DNA from: Streptomyces coacervatus
GTDB taxonomy: Bacteria > Actinomycetota > Actinomycetes > Streptomycetales > Streptomycetaceae
Reading direction: 5' to 3'
DNA length: 64,000 nt
Assembly (NCBI RefSeq): GCF_029223485.1
Contig: NZ_JARHTP010000001.1
Coordinates: forward strand, 558,001 to 622,000
Of this stretch, positions 35,476-44,938 are shown in pieces (within the stretch, counting starts at the first letter, position 1; each line of letters starts with the position of its first letter). The notes under the pieces are model-generated. The model was given only the letters and a program-made list of their open reading frames with translations, was not told where the DNA came from and made no database searches. Position numbers and translations under genes: made by a program.

Positions 35476-37056
35476 CTAGTGGGTCTCGTCCTCCCGGCCT
35501 CGGAGGCCCAACGCCGCGAGGGCGGCGCCCACGAGGGCGAGGATGCCGGTGACCAGGACGGCGGTGTGGACGCCGTTCATGAAGGCGGTGTGGCTGCCCT
35601 CCACCACGGCCGCCCTGAGCTGTGCGGGCATCGCGTCGGAGACCGGGGCGACGCCCATCGCGACCGCGTCCTTCGCCTCCTCGAAGCGGGCGGCCGCCGA
35701 GTGGGGCACGCCGGCGTCGGTCAGTGAGTCCGTGAGTGTGGAGCCGACGCGGCTGCTGATGAGGGAGACGAGCACCGAAGTGCCGAGCGCGCCGCCGACC
35801 TGGAGTGCGGTGGCCTGCAGGCCGCCCGCGATGCCGCCGTCCTTGACGGGGGCGTTGCCGACGATCGCGTCGGAGGATGCGGCCATCACGATGCCGACGC
35901 CGAGACCGAGCGCGACGAACGGCGGCCACATGGCGGCGTACGAGGAGTCGGCGCTCCACGAGAGCATCGTGAACGCGGCGCCGGTCTGGAGCACCATCCC
36001 CAGCGGCATGGTCAGGCGCGGGCCGAACTTCTCGGTGAGCTTCGCGCCGAGCGGCGAGGCCACCATGGAGGCGAGGCTGAGCGGCAGGGTGCGCACACCG
36101 GACTCGACGGGCGTGAAGCCGTGCACGTTCTGGAGGTACAGCATCACGAAGAAGATCGCGCCGAGCAGGACGAAGAAGTTCAGCGCGGTGACGAACACAC
36201 CTATGGTCAGGGCCGGGTTGCGGAACAGACGCATGGGCAGGAGAGGGTGCGCGACGCGGGTCTCGTACCAGCCGAAGAGGACCAGGACGACGACACCGCC
36301 GACGATCGCCCCGAGCGTGCCGGCCGAAGTCCAGCCCCACGTCTCGCCCTTGACGACGCCGAAGACGACGGCGATCAGGCCGAGCGCGAGCAGTACGACG
36401 CCGGGCACGTCGAACTTCTCGCTCGCCGCCGCCTCGTTCCTGGACTGCGGCAGCACCACGAGACCGAAGACCAGGGCGATCACGCCGATGGGGGCGTTGA
36501 TGTAGAAGACGGACTCCCAGTTGACATGCTGGACGAGCAGTCCGCCGACGATCGGGCCGAGCGCGGTGGCGACGGACGAGATCATCGCCCAGATACCGAC
36601 CGCCATGCCGAACTTCTTCGGCGGGAACACCGCACGCAGCAACGCCAGCGTGTTGGGCATGAGCATCGCACCGAAGAGACCCTGCACGGCGCGGAAGGCG
36701 ATGACGCCCTCGACCGAGCCGGCGAGGCCGATCGCGACGGACGCGACGGTGAATCCGACGACGCCGACGAGGTAGACCGTGCGGCGCCCGAAGCGGTCGC
36801 CGAGCTTGCCGCCGAGGATGAGGGCAGCGGCGAGGGCGAGCAGGTAGGAGTTGGTGACCCACTGCAGTTCGGCGGTGGTGGCGCTCAGGTCGCGGGCGAT
36901 CTCGGCGTTGGCGATCGAGACGACGGAGCCGTCGAGGCCGACCATGAACAGGCCGAGCCCGACCGCGATCAGCGTCAGCCAGGGGTTGGCGCGAAGACCG
37001 CGGGGGTGGGGGTCGGACACGGGAGTGGACGCTGTGGAAACAGCGGTGGCAGACAT
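35476..37056 (-). CDS. MFS exporter, EmrB/QacA (DHA2) family
   Basis: Inner-membrane drug:proton antiporter of 526 residues with about 14 helices. Helix 1 contains FMVGLDGSVVSIANAEIA (DHA2 motif D1), GGKLGDRFGRRTVYL is motif A, and GPIVGGLL resembles motif C. ATG at 37056 follows GAGGACA; a longer frame adds 35 hydrophilic residues and is rejected. It lies 149 bases after a MarR-family gene in the same direction, a common regulator-exporter arrangement. Expected role: efflux of toxic small molecules or antibiotics. Confidence 0.9.
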   Translation of the reverse strand: MSATAVSTASTPVSDPHPRGLRANPWLTLIAVGLGLFMVGLDGSVVSIANAEIARDLSATTAELQWVTNSYLLALAAALILGGKLGDRFGRRTVYLVGVVGFTVASVAIGLAGSVEGVIAFRAVQGLFGAMLMPNTLALLRAVFPPKKFGMAVGIWAMISSVATALGPIVGGLLVQHVNWESVFYINAPIGVIALVFGLVVLPQSRNEAAASEKFDVPGVVLLALGLIAVVFGVVKGETWGWTSAGTLGAIVGGVVVLVLFGWYETRVAHPLLPMRLFRNPALTIGVFVTALNFFVLLGAIFFVMLYLQNVHGFTPVESGVRTLPLSLASMVASPLGAKLTEKFGPRLTMPLGMVLQTGAAFTMLSWSADSSYAAMWPPFVALGLGVGIVMAASSDAIVGNAPVKDGGIAGGLQATALQVGGALGTSVLVSLISSRVGSTLTDSLTDAGVPHSAAARFEEAKDAVAMGVAPVSDAMPAQLRAAVVEGSHTAFMNGVHTAVLVTGILALVGAALAALGLRGREDETH

Positions 37057-37205
37057 GTGTGGGCTGTCCTCGTGACGTGTGGCGCGCGGCTGGGGCGCGT
37101 GGACATGTGGGGGCGAGCTGTGTGTGGGCTGTGCAGGGGGCAGCACGCCGAGCCCTGCCACAGCAGCGGCAAGGGCAAGAGACGTACGGGAGCCGGACCG
37201 AACGG

Positions 37206-37688
37206 TCAGGCGGCGGAGTCGTCGCGCAGGCGCCGGGTGAGAGCCTCAAGGGCGCCGAGCGCCGAGCCGAGGGCGTCGCGGTCGCCGTCTGTGAGAGTCC
37301 GCAGCGCGGCCGCGAGCTGTCGCGCCGCGACGTCCTCGGCCTGGCGGATGCGTTGATGGGCCTCGGCGGTGACACGCAGGTGCGCGACGCGCTTGTCGGT
37401 GTCGTCCTGGTGCCGTTCCAGCAGGCCCGCGTCGGTGAGGCGGGTGACGAGGGCGCTGACGTTGTTCGGCATCATCCGCAGAGCGTCGGCGGCCTTGTGG
37501 ACGGTCGCGCCGTCGTGCTCGGCGACGTACTGGAGCAGGGCCAACTGCCGCTCGGGGAGCTTGGGGTAGGGCAGTCGCCGGTCGATGCTCTGTTTGACGT
37601 ACCGGTTCAGCGCGGGCAGGCACGCCACGAGGCCTGCGGCCACTTGGTCGACGCCCTGGCTCGGACGAGCCTCACTGATTCCGGTCAC
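37206..37688 (-). CDS. MarR-family transcriptional regulator
   Basis: A 160-residue winged-helix regulator from GTG at 37688. The core reads LPERQLALLQYVAEHDGATV, HKAADALRMMPNNVSALVTR and LTDAGLLERHQDDTDKRVAH, the MarR wing and DNA-recognition region. Dimerisation helices lie at both ends. It probably represses itself and the downstream MFS exporter gene. Direct-repeat operator-like sequences lie immediately upstream. Confidence 0.9.
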   Translation of the reverse strand: MTGISEARPSQGVDQVAAGLVACLPALNRYVKQSIDRRLPYPKLPERQLALLQYVAEHDGATVHKAADALRMMPNNVSALVTRLTDAGLLERHQDDTDKRVAHLRVTAEAHQRIRQAEDVAARQLAAALRTLTDGDRDALGSALGALEALTRRLRDDSAA

Positions 37689-37699
37689 GATCCCAAGTT

Positions 37700-37723
37700 A
37701 CCTATGACAAGAAACCTATGTCA
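37700..37723. promoter_or_regulatory. MarR operator-like repeats
   Basis: ACCTATGACA (37700-37709) and ACCTATGTCA (37714-37723) are direct repeats 14 bases apart. They also form the inverted pair TGACA/TGTCA. They sit 12 bases upstream of the MarR start, where they could block its promoter. Nothing else is visible in the 260-base gap. Confidence 0.55.
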
Positions 37724-37948
37724 AAATACTAATTCCCTCTGGCGGTCGGTCTGCCGCCTGGCGCCACCTGATCATCCGTGTGTGCCCGTACAGGGATCAA
37801 AGCCCGGCTGGTGTCCTGCCGGCGCTCCGGGGTCTCGTCGGTCGGCGCTTTCGCCAGCCGGGCCAGCCGCGGAAGAATCCACGATCGAGTGATCCCATCG
37901 CTCTACCGTGCGGATCCGGTGAGGGGGAGCCCACTCCGTAGAGCCCCC

Positions 37949-38542
37949 TCAGCGGTGCGTGCTTCCGCCGTCTGCGACGACGATCTGCCCCATCTGCACA
38001 CGCTTGATGTTCTGCATCCGCACGGTCTGCTCTAAGAAGGACTCGCTCGTCTTCTCCGCGGCCGTGGCCGTCCGGACCAGGCTCGCTGCGACGCCGTTGA
38101 CGGTGATGAGGTGAGCGGCGAGGTTGGCGGCCAGGACAGAGGTGAATCCGTTCAGCGCGCCCTTGGCGGAGACATAGGAGAGAAACGGAGGCGGCGGAGT
38201 CCAGTAGCTCGAGGACTGATGTTGATGATCCGTCCCGACCCGGACTCCTTCAGGTCGGGCAGGAACGCCCTGGAGACCAGGAAGGGGCCGTCCACGTTGA
38301 CGGCGAAGGGTGCGACGCCATTCGTCGGAGGTCACGTGGTCGTCCTCGTCCGAGACGTCGACCTTGTCGCTGAAGAATCGCCGACCGGTTTCCGCGACGA
38401 GGTCCCGCGTCTCGTCGGCCGGATCGATGTCCGCGACCGCGATGTCCGCTCCCTCCGCCGCGAGTCTGCGGGCGATCTCCTGCCCGATGCCCGTACTGCC
38501 TCCGGTCACGACGGCGGTCCTGCCCGTCAGCCTCCCAGTCAT
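37949..38542 (-). pseudogene. SDR oxidoreductase pseudogene
   Basis: The start is good: GRTAVVTGGSTGIGQEIARR. After DVSDEDD the sequence lacks the NNAG segment. A one-base insertion near 38300 then throws WRRT out of frame; the expected FAVNVDGPFLVSRAFLPDLK is readable in another frame. The frame is restored at SSSYWTPPPPFLSYVSAKGA. Near the end about 25 residues are missing between RVQ and MGQIVVADGG. With two deletions and a shifted central region it cannot be a working SDR, although one open frame spans it. Confidence 0.75.
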
Positions 38543-38877
38543 GAGTCACTGCTCCTTCCGGGCGGCAGCGGCAAGGCCCTCTTCCAGGGATGGTGCGCGT
38601 CGAGACCGAGGGTCGGCGGCGGCTTGTTCGTCTAATGAACATGACCGTTGAGGGTGACTGGGGTCACTCCTAGCTTGACGCTGCTCAGCCGGTCGGCCAG
38701 CGCGCCGAGCGTCCTGAATCAGGTCCGGTGGAAGGGCGGCGGCGCGGAGGCGCTCCGCAAGGCCCAGGGGCGGCACGGCAGCGGTGTTGCCGGGATGACC
38801 GCGACAAAAACACCCACAGCAGGGTCCGGCAGCGGACGCCGGTTCCGACAGCAGCGCATTGCGCCAAGGAGTCGTCC
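38543..38877. other. Regulatory gap before MFS gene
   Basis: This 335-base gap holds two operator-like inverted repeats, TGTTC-N7-GAACA (38625-38641) and GTGAC-TGGG-GTCAC (38654-38667). No gene was found. They may control the MFS exporter that starts at 38878, or the decayed SDR on the other side. Confidence 0.45.
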
Positions 38878-40587
38878 ATGGTTCAGATCGATTCGCCCAA
38901 GGCGGCAGAGGGAGAGGGCGGCAGATACACCCTGACCTCGGGCACCCTGGTCGCGGTGGTTCTCGCCGTCTGCCTCGCGCAGATGGCCCTCGCCGTCCCT
39001 TCACTCATCAACGGGCTGATCCAGCAGGATCTCGCGCCGTCCTCGGCCCAGCTGACGTGGATCACCGACGCCTTCATGCTTCCCGTGGCCGCGCTGGAGC
39101 TGGGCTTCGGCGTGTTCGGTGACCTGTTCGGCCGCAAGCGCCTGCTCGTCGGGGGCGCCGCGCTCATCGCGCTCGGCTCGACCCTCGCGGTCCTGGTGCC
39201 GGGTTCGGCATACTCGACCGACACTCGGGTGACGTTGCTGATATTTGCCCAACTCCTCAGTGGCATCGGGGCCGCGGCCATCTTCCCGACGAGCCTCGCC
39301 ATGGTGGCGGCCGGCACGCACACCACCGCCACCCGCGCGCGTGGCGTGGCGATCTGGGCCGCCGCGCTGTCGATCGGCGGTTTCCTCGGGCCGCTGCTGG
39401 CAGGCCTCTCTACCAAGATTCACAGCGGTTGGGCCGGGAACGCGAACTGGCGCTGGGCCTACGTCGGTGTCCTCGTCATCGCCGCGGTGAGCGCGTTCCT
39501 GTCGCTGTCGATCGCCCGCAACTCCTCCTCGCCCGAGGGCCGATCCCTGGACTGGCCGGGGCAGATCACCTCAGCGCTTGGCCTGTTCGCTCTGCTGTAC
39601 GCCGTGATCCAGGGCTCCGAGAGCGGCTGGGGGAGCCCGCAGATCGTCATCGCGTTCGTCGCCGCGGCCGTGCTCCTCGGGCTGTTCGTCTTCGTGGAGA
39701 ACCGGGCGGACGCGCCGCTCCTTCTCCTGAGCGCGTTCAAGAACCGGGCGTTCGCCGTGAACTCGGTGGTCACCGTGATCGGGATGTTCGGCTTCCTCGC
39801 GATCATGTACTCCACCAGTATCCGCCTCACCATCATCCAGGGAATCAGCCCGCTGAAGGCCTCCATCGCCTACCTCTTCTTCGGTGGCATCGGACTCGTG
39901 CAACTGCCCCTCACCTCCAAGCTGTTGGAGCGGTACAACCCCCGGTGGGTTCTCTTCACCGGCCTGATCCTCGTCGGCGCCAGCGGGCTGTGGTTCGCCG
40001 GCGTTCCGACGAGCGATCGGGCACTGGGCGCCATCGTCGGGCCTCTGATCCTCGCCGGCGTCGGCTCGGCACTCGCCTTCGCCGCCATCAGCGCGGTTGC
40101 GGTCAACACGTTGCCCAACCACCTCGCCGGCATGGCAAGCGGTGCCACGAGCACGTTCCGGGACCTCGGGTTCGCGCTCGGCCCCGCGATCATGGGTGCT
40201 GTCGCGCTGAGCCAGGCCGCCAAGGAGATCGCCCGCAACCTGGCCGACAATCCTGGCCTGAGCAAGGCTTATGCGGCTTTCCAGGCCGCTCCGGCCCATG
40301 CTCCCGCGGATCAGAAGCCGCAGCTGGAGGCGGCGGTGCACGCCGTGGGATCGGGCCCGCTCGGCGCCAACTCGGTGCCGGCCAGCATCACCTCGCCGGA
40401 CGGTCAGGTCATACCCTTCAACCCACTCAAGGACGTCGCTTTCCACGCCCTCAGCAGCAGTTACTCACTGGCGTTCGTGCTCGGTGGCGTGGCTGCTCTC
40501 GTGGCGGCGGCACTCACTCTCGTGGGCGGGCACGGCGGCGTGGACCAGGCTCATCTCGACGACGACCCGCACACCCTCGACGGCTGA
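38878..40587 (+). CDS. MFS exporter, DHA2 family (14 helices)
   Basis: A 569-residue inner-membrane transporter. ATG at 38878 follows CCAAGGAGTCGTCC. It shows about 14 hydrophobic helices, motif A as [15 protein letters not shown], and [19 protein letters not shown] large extracytoplasmic loop of about 75 residues precedes the last helix ([20 protein letters not shown] onward), as in some actinomycete efflux pumps. The first helix lacks the clear DHA2 Asp motif ([17 protein letters not shown]), so its substrate may differ from that of the MarR-linked exporter. It is alone between pseudogenes. Confidence 0.88.
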   Translation: MVQIDSPKAAEGEGGRYTLTSGTLVAVVLAVCLAQMALAVPSLINGLIQQDLAPSSAQLTWITDAFMLPVAALELGFGVFGDLFGRKRLLVGGAALIALGSTLAVLVPGSAYSTDTRVTLLIFAQLLSGIGAAAIFPTSLAMVAAGTHTTATRARGVAIWAAALSIGGFLGPLLAGLSTKIHSGWAGNANWRWAYVGVLVIAAVSAFLSLSIARNSSSPEGRSLDWPGQITSALGLFALLYAVIQGSESGWGSPQIVIAFVAAAVLLGLFVFVENRADAPLLLLSAFKNRAFAVNSVVTVIGMFGFLAIMYSTSIRLTIIQGISPLKASIAYLFFGGIGLVQLPLTSKLLERYNPRWVLFTGLILVGASGLWFAGVPTSDRALGAIVGPLILAGVGSALAFAAISAVAVNTLPNHLAGMASGATSTFRDLGFALGPAIMGAVALSQAAKEIARNLADNPGLSKAYAAFQAAPAHAPADQKPQLEAAVHAVGSGPLGANSVPASITSPDGQVIPFNPLKDVAFHALSSSYSLAFVLGGVAALVAAALTLVGGHGGVDQAHLDDDPHTLDG

Positions 40588-40647
40588 CCGCATGACGAAC
40601 GCGCCGGGGCCGGGACACGGGTAGCAGGTCGGCCAGGCCACCCGGCC

Positions 40648-40695
40648 GCCCGCCGCGACTCCACCTCCTCCTCAGGAGCGGCAGTCGCGGCGGGC
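40648..40695. terminator. Terminator hairpin after MFS gene
   Basis: Perfect 13-base arms GCCCGCCGCGACT (40648-40660) and AGTCGCGGCGGGC (40683-40695), with an inner CTCCT/AGGAG stem in the loop. It lies 60 bases after the MFS stop. Confidence 0.75.
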
Positions 40696-40748
40696 CACGG
40701 CGTACAAGACACAACAATCGACAGACGCACTCGGACAGGAGTCGAACA

Positions 40749-40766
40749 ATGACCACCGCATACTGA
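40749..40766 (+). pseudogene. Orphan gene start cut by a deletion junction
   Basis: ACAGGAGTCGAACA followed by ATG ACC ACC GCA TAC TGA looks like a real ribosome site and first codons of a lost gene. It stops exactly where the dioxygenase remnant on the other strand is cut, so both were probably broken by one rearrangement. Confidence 0.45.
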
Positions 40767-41575
40767 GAGCGGCCGACCGCGTCGAGCATTTTGCCGACGG
40801 GGCCGTCGTCGGGGATGGGATACGGCGTCGGAGTGAGGCCCCAGAAGCGATAGCCGCCGTCGGCCGCGGAGAACAGGTACGCCCGTCCGGCCCGCTTGCC
40901 GGCGTCGTACTGCACGTCGTAGAGCCCGTCCTCATCGGCCTCCCAGACCTCGATCCGCGCACCGGCGAGCGGATTGCCCTCGGTGTCGGTGACGGTGCCC
41001 TCGACCCAGCAGGGCTCACCAGGGGCGCCGAAGGCCAGGTCCTCGCCGAGCTCGATCGCCGGGGCGTCCTCGACGAAGAACGGCCCGAAGACGGTCGCCT
41101 CGGTGGCACCCTTGTAGGCCTGGTTGTTGACGTTGATCGTCTGCATGCTCGCGCCGAGGGTGTCGGACAGCAGGATGAACTCCTGCCGGACGTCGTCGGT
41201 GATGTGACCGGCCTGAGTGAGGAAGCCGATCGCCTCCCCCCACTCCTCCTCGGTCAACCGGACCTCGCGGATGAAGGAGTGCAGGTGCTTGACCAGGGAG
41301 GCCATGAGTTCCTGCAGCCGCGGGTCCTCGCAGAGGTCGAAGGAGGCAACGACGTTGTCGACGAGCCGCTGCTCGACCGCCTGTTGCTCCGGCGACACCT
41401 CGCGGGTGACGGGGGTGGGGTTGTTGGCCGGGATCGCCTTCATGATCGGCCCCAGCGCTTTGGCGATGCCGTCCTCGGGCATGCCGTAGTCGCGCAGTGC
41501 CCGCGGCGCGTCCAGGGCCTGGCGCAGGGCGGCCAGGCCCGCGCTCGCCCCGTCGGTGGGGAAGACCGTGCTGTC
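40766..41575 (-). pseudogene. Deletion fusion of maleylacetate reductase and hydroxyquinol 1,2-dioxygenase
   Basis: One leftward open frame joins two gene fragments. The first part ([40 protein letters not shown]) is the C-terminal tail of an iron-containing maleylacetate reductase. It runs in frame at [11 protein letters not shown] into hydroxyquinol 1,2-dioxygenase ([87 protein letters not shown]). Both Tyr iron-ligand motifs are present. Homology ends at MLDAVGRS, just before the HLHF motif carrying the two His iron ligands. The frame then runs on through unrelated sequence. The product could not bind iron normally, so it is a relic of a resorcinol/hydroxyquinol pathway. Confidence 0.82.
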
Positions 41576-42003
41576 GTAGACCGCTTCCTTGCCGCACCGC
41601 CCGGACTGTGCCGCGTTCCGGCGGAAGGCGACCACCTGGCTGGCCGACCGGCCCCGCGCTCCCGGCCGCTGAACAGCGTCAACCAGGTCGGGGTCGTCCA
41701 CTCCGTCGGGACCAGAGAGACCGTCCTGACCGCCTTGCTCCACCCACCTCGGTCGCGGTACGCGGAAACCCGGCTCCGCCGTACTGGACTGCGGTCCTGT
41801 TCTGGGGGCCCGCGAGTGTCGGGCGGGGTCGTCGTACCCTGATCCTTGTCACGTGCCGCGAAAGGTGGACAACGCCGAGCGGCAATCGGACAGCGCGTCG
41901 GCACAAGACGCCTGGAGTGACGATGAGGCGCACGACGCCGTGAGAGGTGAGTCACCGAGGTGGCAGCGGAGCGCGGCCGATGTCGTCGTAGCGCCGTGGT
42001 GGG
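41576..42003. other. Gap without recognised gene
   Basis: This 428-base stretch follows the truncated fusion and precedes the convergent-facing end of the hydrolase operon. Open frames exist, but none has a ribosome site or recognisable homology. It may contain further eroded sequence. Confidence 0.4.
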
Positions 42004-43017
42004 TCAGGTGTTCCAGGGGTCCGTTCGCAGGTGGCGGTCGAAGAAGCGCTCGATCAGCTGGGGGGTCAGCCGCACGGAGCCCTCGGCGTCCGGGAAGCGT
42101 GAGGACCGTACCGTGGCCGTCATGGGGTTCAGTTCCCAGGCGCCGGTGTTGAGGAGGCCGTGGTCGGCGCCGTGCACCAGCAGCAGATGGGACTCGGTGC
42201 CCGCGGCGACCAGGGTGTGGTGGAGGCGGCGGCTCTGGGCCGGGCCGATGAGCAGGTCGGCGTCGCCGTGCAGGAGCAGCACGGGCGGCACCCGCGGGTG
42301 GGCCTGCCGGGCCGGGCTGGCCTCGACCGCAGCGACGGCCCGGTCCGACGGCCGGCCGCCCAGCAGACCCCACGCCGGATCGGAGGGATCAACGCCCAGC
42401 ATTCCACCGGGCAGCGCGTCCTCATTGAGCCGGAGGAGGTCGGTCGGGGGATAGCCCGCCACCACCGCGCGTACGCCGGGCACCGCGGGGGAACCGTCGG
42501 CGTCGGTGGCGAAGGCCGTGAGCAGTGCGAGGTGCGCGCCGGACGAGCTGCCCCACAGGCCGATCGACGCCGGGTCCAGGCCGTAGGTGTCCGCGAGGTC
42601 GTGCAGGTGGTCCAACGCGGCCTGTACGTCGTGCAGTTGCGCGGGCCAGACGGCGACCTCGGAGGAGCGGTACTCGATGTCCACCATGGCGTATCCGCGT
42701 TCGGCGAAGAGCCGGGTCAAGCGGGGCCCGTAGCCCCGGCGTTGATGCCGCCAGCCGCCGCCTGGCAGCCATACGATCACGGGGGTGGGGGTTGTCGCGG
42801 ACGACGTCGGCAGGTACAGATCCATCCGCAGGTCCGCGCCCGGTGCCGCGTCGTAGGCGATGTCGCGTACCACCCGGACGGACGTCGGGTCGACCCTCTC
42901 GGGCGGGAGCGGTGCCCGGCTGAGCCCTTCCATGAAGCGGCCCATGACCGCGGCGTTGTTCGCCGCCACGGCCGTCGGGTCGGAGGTGTGCGGCTGCTGT
43001 GAGGTCTCACTGGTCAA
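42004..43017 (-). CDS. Alpha/beta hydrolase (BD-FAE/esterase-like)
   Basis: A 337-residue hydrolase with oxyanion motif VIVWLPGGGWR, nucleophile elbow LWGSSSGAHLA, acid candidate in LLLHGDADLLI, and base His in VHGADHGLLN, so the triad looks intact. It has no signal peptide. Its start overlaps the DUF59 gene by 11 bases, making it the last gene of the leftward GMC-HbpS-amidohydrolase-DUF59 operon. Likely role: hydrolysis of an ester or lactone intermediate. Confidence 0.86.
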   Translation of the reverse strand: MTSETSQQPHTSDPTAVAANNAAVMGRFMEGLSRAPLPPERVDPTSVRVVRDIAYDAAPGADLRMDLYLPTSSATTPTPVIVWLPGGGWRHQRRGYGPRLTRLFAERGYAMVDIEYRSSEVAVWPAQLHDVQAALDHLHDLADTYGLDPASIGLWGSSSGAHLALLTAFATDADGSPAVPGVRAVVAGYPPTDLLRLNEDALPGGMLGVDPSDPAWGLLGGRPSDRAVAAVEASPARQAHPRVPPVLLLHGDADLLIGPAQSRRLHHTLVAAGTESHLLLVHGADHGLLNTGAWELNPMTATVRSSRFPDAEGSVRLTPQLIERFFDRHLRTDPWNT

Positions 43018-43405
43018 CGGCTGGTCCTGTCCTGGTCATGGCGAGAAGGGGGAGGGCACGACGCTTGTGTTCACGGTGTTCGTCGAGCCGTTGCCGGTAG
43101 TGCGGTGCGAGCCTGTCCGGGGTCCAGTCGAAGTCGTCCGCCAGCCGCACGTCCACCGCGGAGACACCGGGCAGAGCCGTGAGCCGGACCTGGGCCTCGG
43201 TCGCGAACGAGCCGATGAGCACGCAGCTCGGCTCGGTCACGCCGACGGTGACCGCGATGCGCTGACCGCCGGCGCCGTCGTCCTGTACGCGAATGTCACC
43301 GATGAGTCCCATGTCGTCGAGTCCGGCGGGGACTCCCGCGGTGATGCTGCACGGATCGAGGATCTCGTTGAGCGTTGCGCGGACCTGGGTTTCCGTGACC
43401 GTCAT
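43007..43405 (-). CDS. DUF59/MIP18-type metal-sulfur cluster assembly protein
   Basis: A 132-residue protein, ATG at 43405. TETQVRATLNEILDPCSITA and GLIGDIRVQD form the DUF59 N-terminal pattern (x-LxxVxDPE-x-GLV), here with PCSITAG in place of PE. IAVTVGVTEPSCVLIGSFAT contains the single conserved Cys. Such proteins (SufT, PaaD-like) help mature Fe-S enzymes or multicomponent oxygenases. It overlaps both neighbours by a few bases. With a Rieske oxygenase divergently encoded, it may help assemble that enzyme's cluster. Confidence 0.82.
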   Translation of the reverse strand: MTVTETQVRATLNEILDPCSITAGVPAGLDDMGLIGDIRVQDDGAGGQRIAVTVGVTEPSCVLIGSFATEAQVRLTALPGVSAVDVRLADDFDWTPDRLAPHYRQRLDEHREHKRRALPLLAMTRTGPAVDQ

Positions 43406-44478
43406 CGGGCACCGGCCAATGCGTCGTCGACCGGGGCGACGCGTCCGCCCCACGGCTCCTGGAGTTCGGTGGTGTCGAACTCGTCGCCGCGGATGCGCTC
43501 GCGGAGGTCCTTCTCGTCGATGCCGTGCATCCGCAGGAAGTTGCGGCCGAGGATGTCGGCCTTGATCTCCTTGGTGAGCTCGGGCAGCCCGTACTCCTCG
43601 ATCAGGTCACGGGGCATCTCGAAGTTCCAGAACGCCTCGATCGCCGGCCGGGGGTGGACGGCGTCGCAGCCGGTCGCCCAGATGATCCGCTCGGCGGCAC
43701 CGGCCTGGAGGAAGGCACCCATTGCCTGGGCGAAGCGGCGGGGCGCGTAGACCGCCATGAACGACGTGGCCTCCAGGTTGACCCATATGTTGCGGAAGGA
43801 CTCCAGCTGAAGGGCCGTCTCCTCGACGAAGGCCATGCCGCCGTGGACGACTTCGAAGGTGAGGTCGGGGAAGGCCAGCGCGGCGGCTTCCACGTCGCTC
43901 ATCCCGAGGGCGGAGGTCGGCCCGGGCCCGACCGGGAGGGCCTTGTGGATGGCCACGACCTTCAGACCGTGCTGCCGGGCCCGCTCGAACAGCGGGAAGC
44001 AGATCTCCGGGTCGCCCATGTCCAGCGCGGTCACCCGGCCCTCGACGACGTCGATCGGATAGAGCTTGAGGGCGTTGACCCGGTGCTTCTCCACCAGCTC
44101 GTCCACCCGGTCCAGGGCGCCGGGGCGCAGCGGGGACACCGCGCCGTAGATCAGCACGCGCTCCGGCCACTTCTCGCGCATCTCCAGGCCGACGCTGAGC
44201 GCCGAGCCCCCGTCCCGGAAGTGGCCGTAGATGGGCGTCTCGTGGTAGGCGATCACGTCGGTCTGGCTCTCCGCGAGCAGGGCCCGGCCGATGATGTCCG
44301 CGCCCGCGCCCTGCATGTAGGTGGAGCGTTCGAGGGTGTATTCGGGGCCGCTGACCCGCTTGTGCAGGCCGTAGAGGTGCTCGCCGATGGCCGCTCCGAT
44401 GTGCGGGTTGACGCAGTTCTCGGGCCGGAAGTTGTAGTTGTGGGCCACGCCCTCGACGACGAGGAAGTCCTCGATCAT
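43402..44478 (-). CDS. Amidohydrolase 2-family protein
   Basis: A 358-residue metal-dependent hydrolase or decarboxylase with a TIM-barrel fold. ATG at 44478 follows AAAGGAGAACG. Segments include LVVEGVAHNYNFRPENCVNP at the N-terminus, KVVAIHKALPVGPGPTSALG in the middle, TFEVVHGGMAFVEET with a metal-site His, and IIWATGCDAVHPRPAIEAF with the conserved Asp. The family includes aromatic acid decarboxylases (ACMSD type) and ring-opening hydrolases. Coupled to DUF59 and near a Rieske oxygenase, it probably acts on an oxidised ring intermediate. Confidence 0.87.
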   Translation of the reverse strand: MIEDFLVVEGVAHNYNFRPENCVNPHIGAAIGEHLYGLHKRVSGPEYTLERSTYMQGAGADIIGRALLAESQTDVIAYHETPIYGHFRDGGSALSVGLEMREKWPERVLIYGAVSPLRPGALDRVDELVEKHRVNALKLYPIDVVEGRVTALDMGDPEICFPLFERARQHGLKVVAIHKALPVGPGPTSALGMSDVEAAALAFPDLTFEVVHGGMAFVEETALQLESFRNIWVNLEATSFMAVYAPRRFAQAMGAFLQAGAAERIIWATGCDAVHPRPAIEAFWNFEMPRDLIEEYGLPELTKEIKADILGRNFLRMHGIDEKDLRERIRGDEFDTTELQEPWGGRVAPVDDALAGAR

Positions 44479-44515
44479 GGTCGTTCTCCTTTGGTGTCAC
44501 GGATGGCAGAGCCGC

Positions 44516-44938
44516 TCACGCGGTCAGGTCCTTCAGGCCTTCCAGGGCGCGGGAGGCGAGTCGTTCGTCGGTCTCGGCGTCGGCTCCGCCGACGCCGACG
44601 GCACCGATGACCTCGCCGTCGTCCACGGTGATGGGCACTCCGCCCGGTACGGCGAGGAGGCCGGCGTCGACGTGGTGCACGGGCGCGACCGCCATCGCGG
44701 GTGACGCGGCGAAAGCGGCGAACTTCGAGGTCGCAACGCCGGTGACGGCGGCGGTGTAGGCCTTGCGGCGCGCGGTCTCGATCCCGATGGGGCCGACTCC
44801 GTCGTCGCTGAGCAGCACCTTGGTGATGCCGCTGCGGTTGACGACCGCCACGCAGATCCGCGCCCCCTCGGCCCGGGCCGCGTCCAGCGCGGCCTCGGCC
44901 GCCTTGTGCGCGATGGCGTACGACAGCGGTTCCCTCAT
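44516..44938 (-). CDS. GlcG/HbpS-family protein
   Basis: A 140-residue protein of the GlcG/HbpS (heme-degrading/corrinoid-like) fold: AHKAAEAALDAARAEGARIC, VAVVNRSGITKVLLSDDGVG, ARRKAYTAAVTGVATSKF, and the C-terminal GVPITVDDGEVIGAVGVGGA. It has no signal peptide, unlike secreted HbpS. It is translationally coupled to the GMC oxidoreductase gene by ATGA. Members near catabolic genes are often of unknown role, perhaps binding a cofactor or product. Confidence 0.85.
   Translation of the reverse strand: MREPLSYAIAHKAAEAALDAARAEGARICVAVVNRSGITKVLLSDDGVGPIGIETARRKAYTAAVTGVATSKFAAFAASPAMAVAPVHHVDAGLLAVPGGVPITVDDGEVIGAVGVGGADAETDERLASRALEGLKDLTA

Noticed and set aside
37949..38542. Annotating the SDR as an intact gene because one open frame spans it
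   Set aside because: The NNAG segment is missing, the middle is out of frame and about 25 residues near the end are deleted.
41853..42152. A 99-codon frame starting MPRKVDNAERQSDSASAQDA
   Set aside because: It has no ribosome site and no recognisable domain, and it runs into the antisense of the hydrolase gene. It could be a gene scrap, but I cannot support it.
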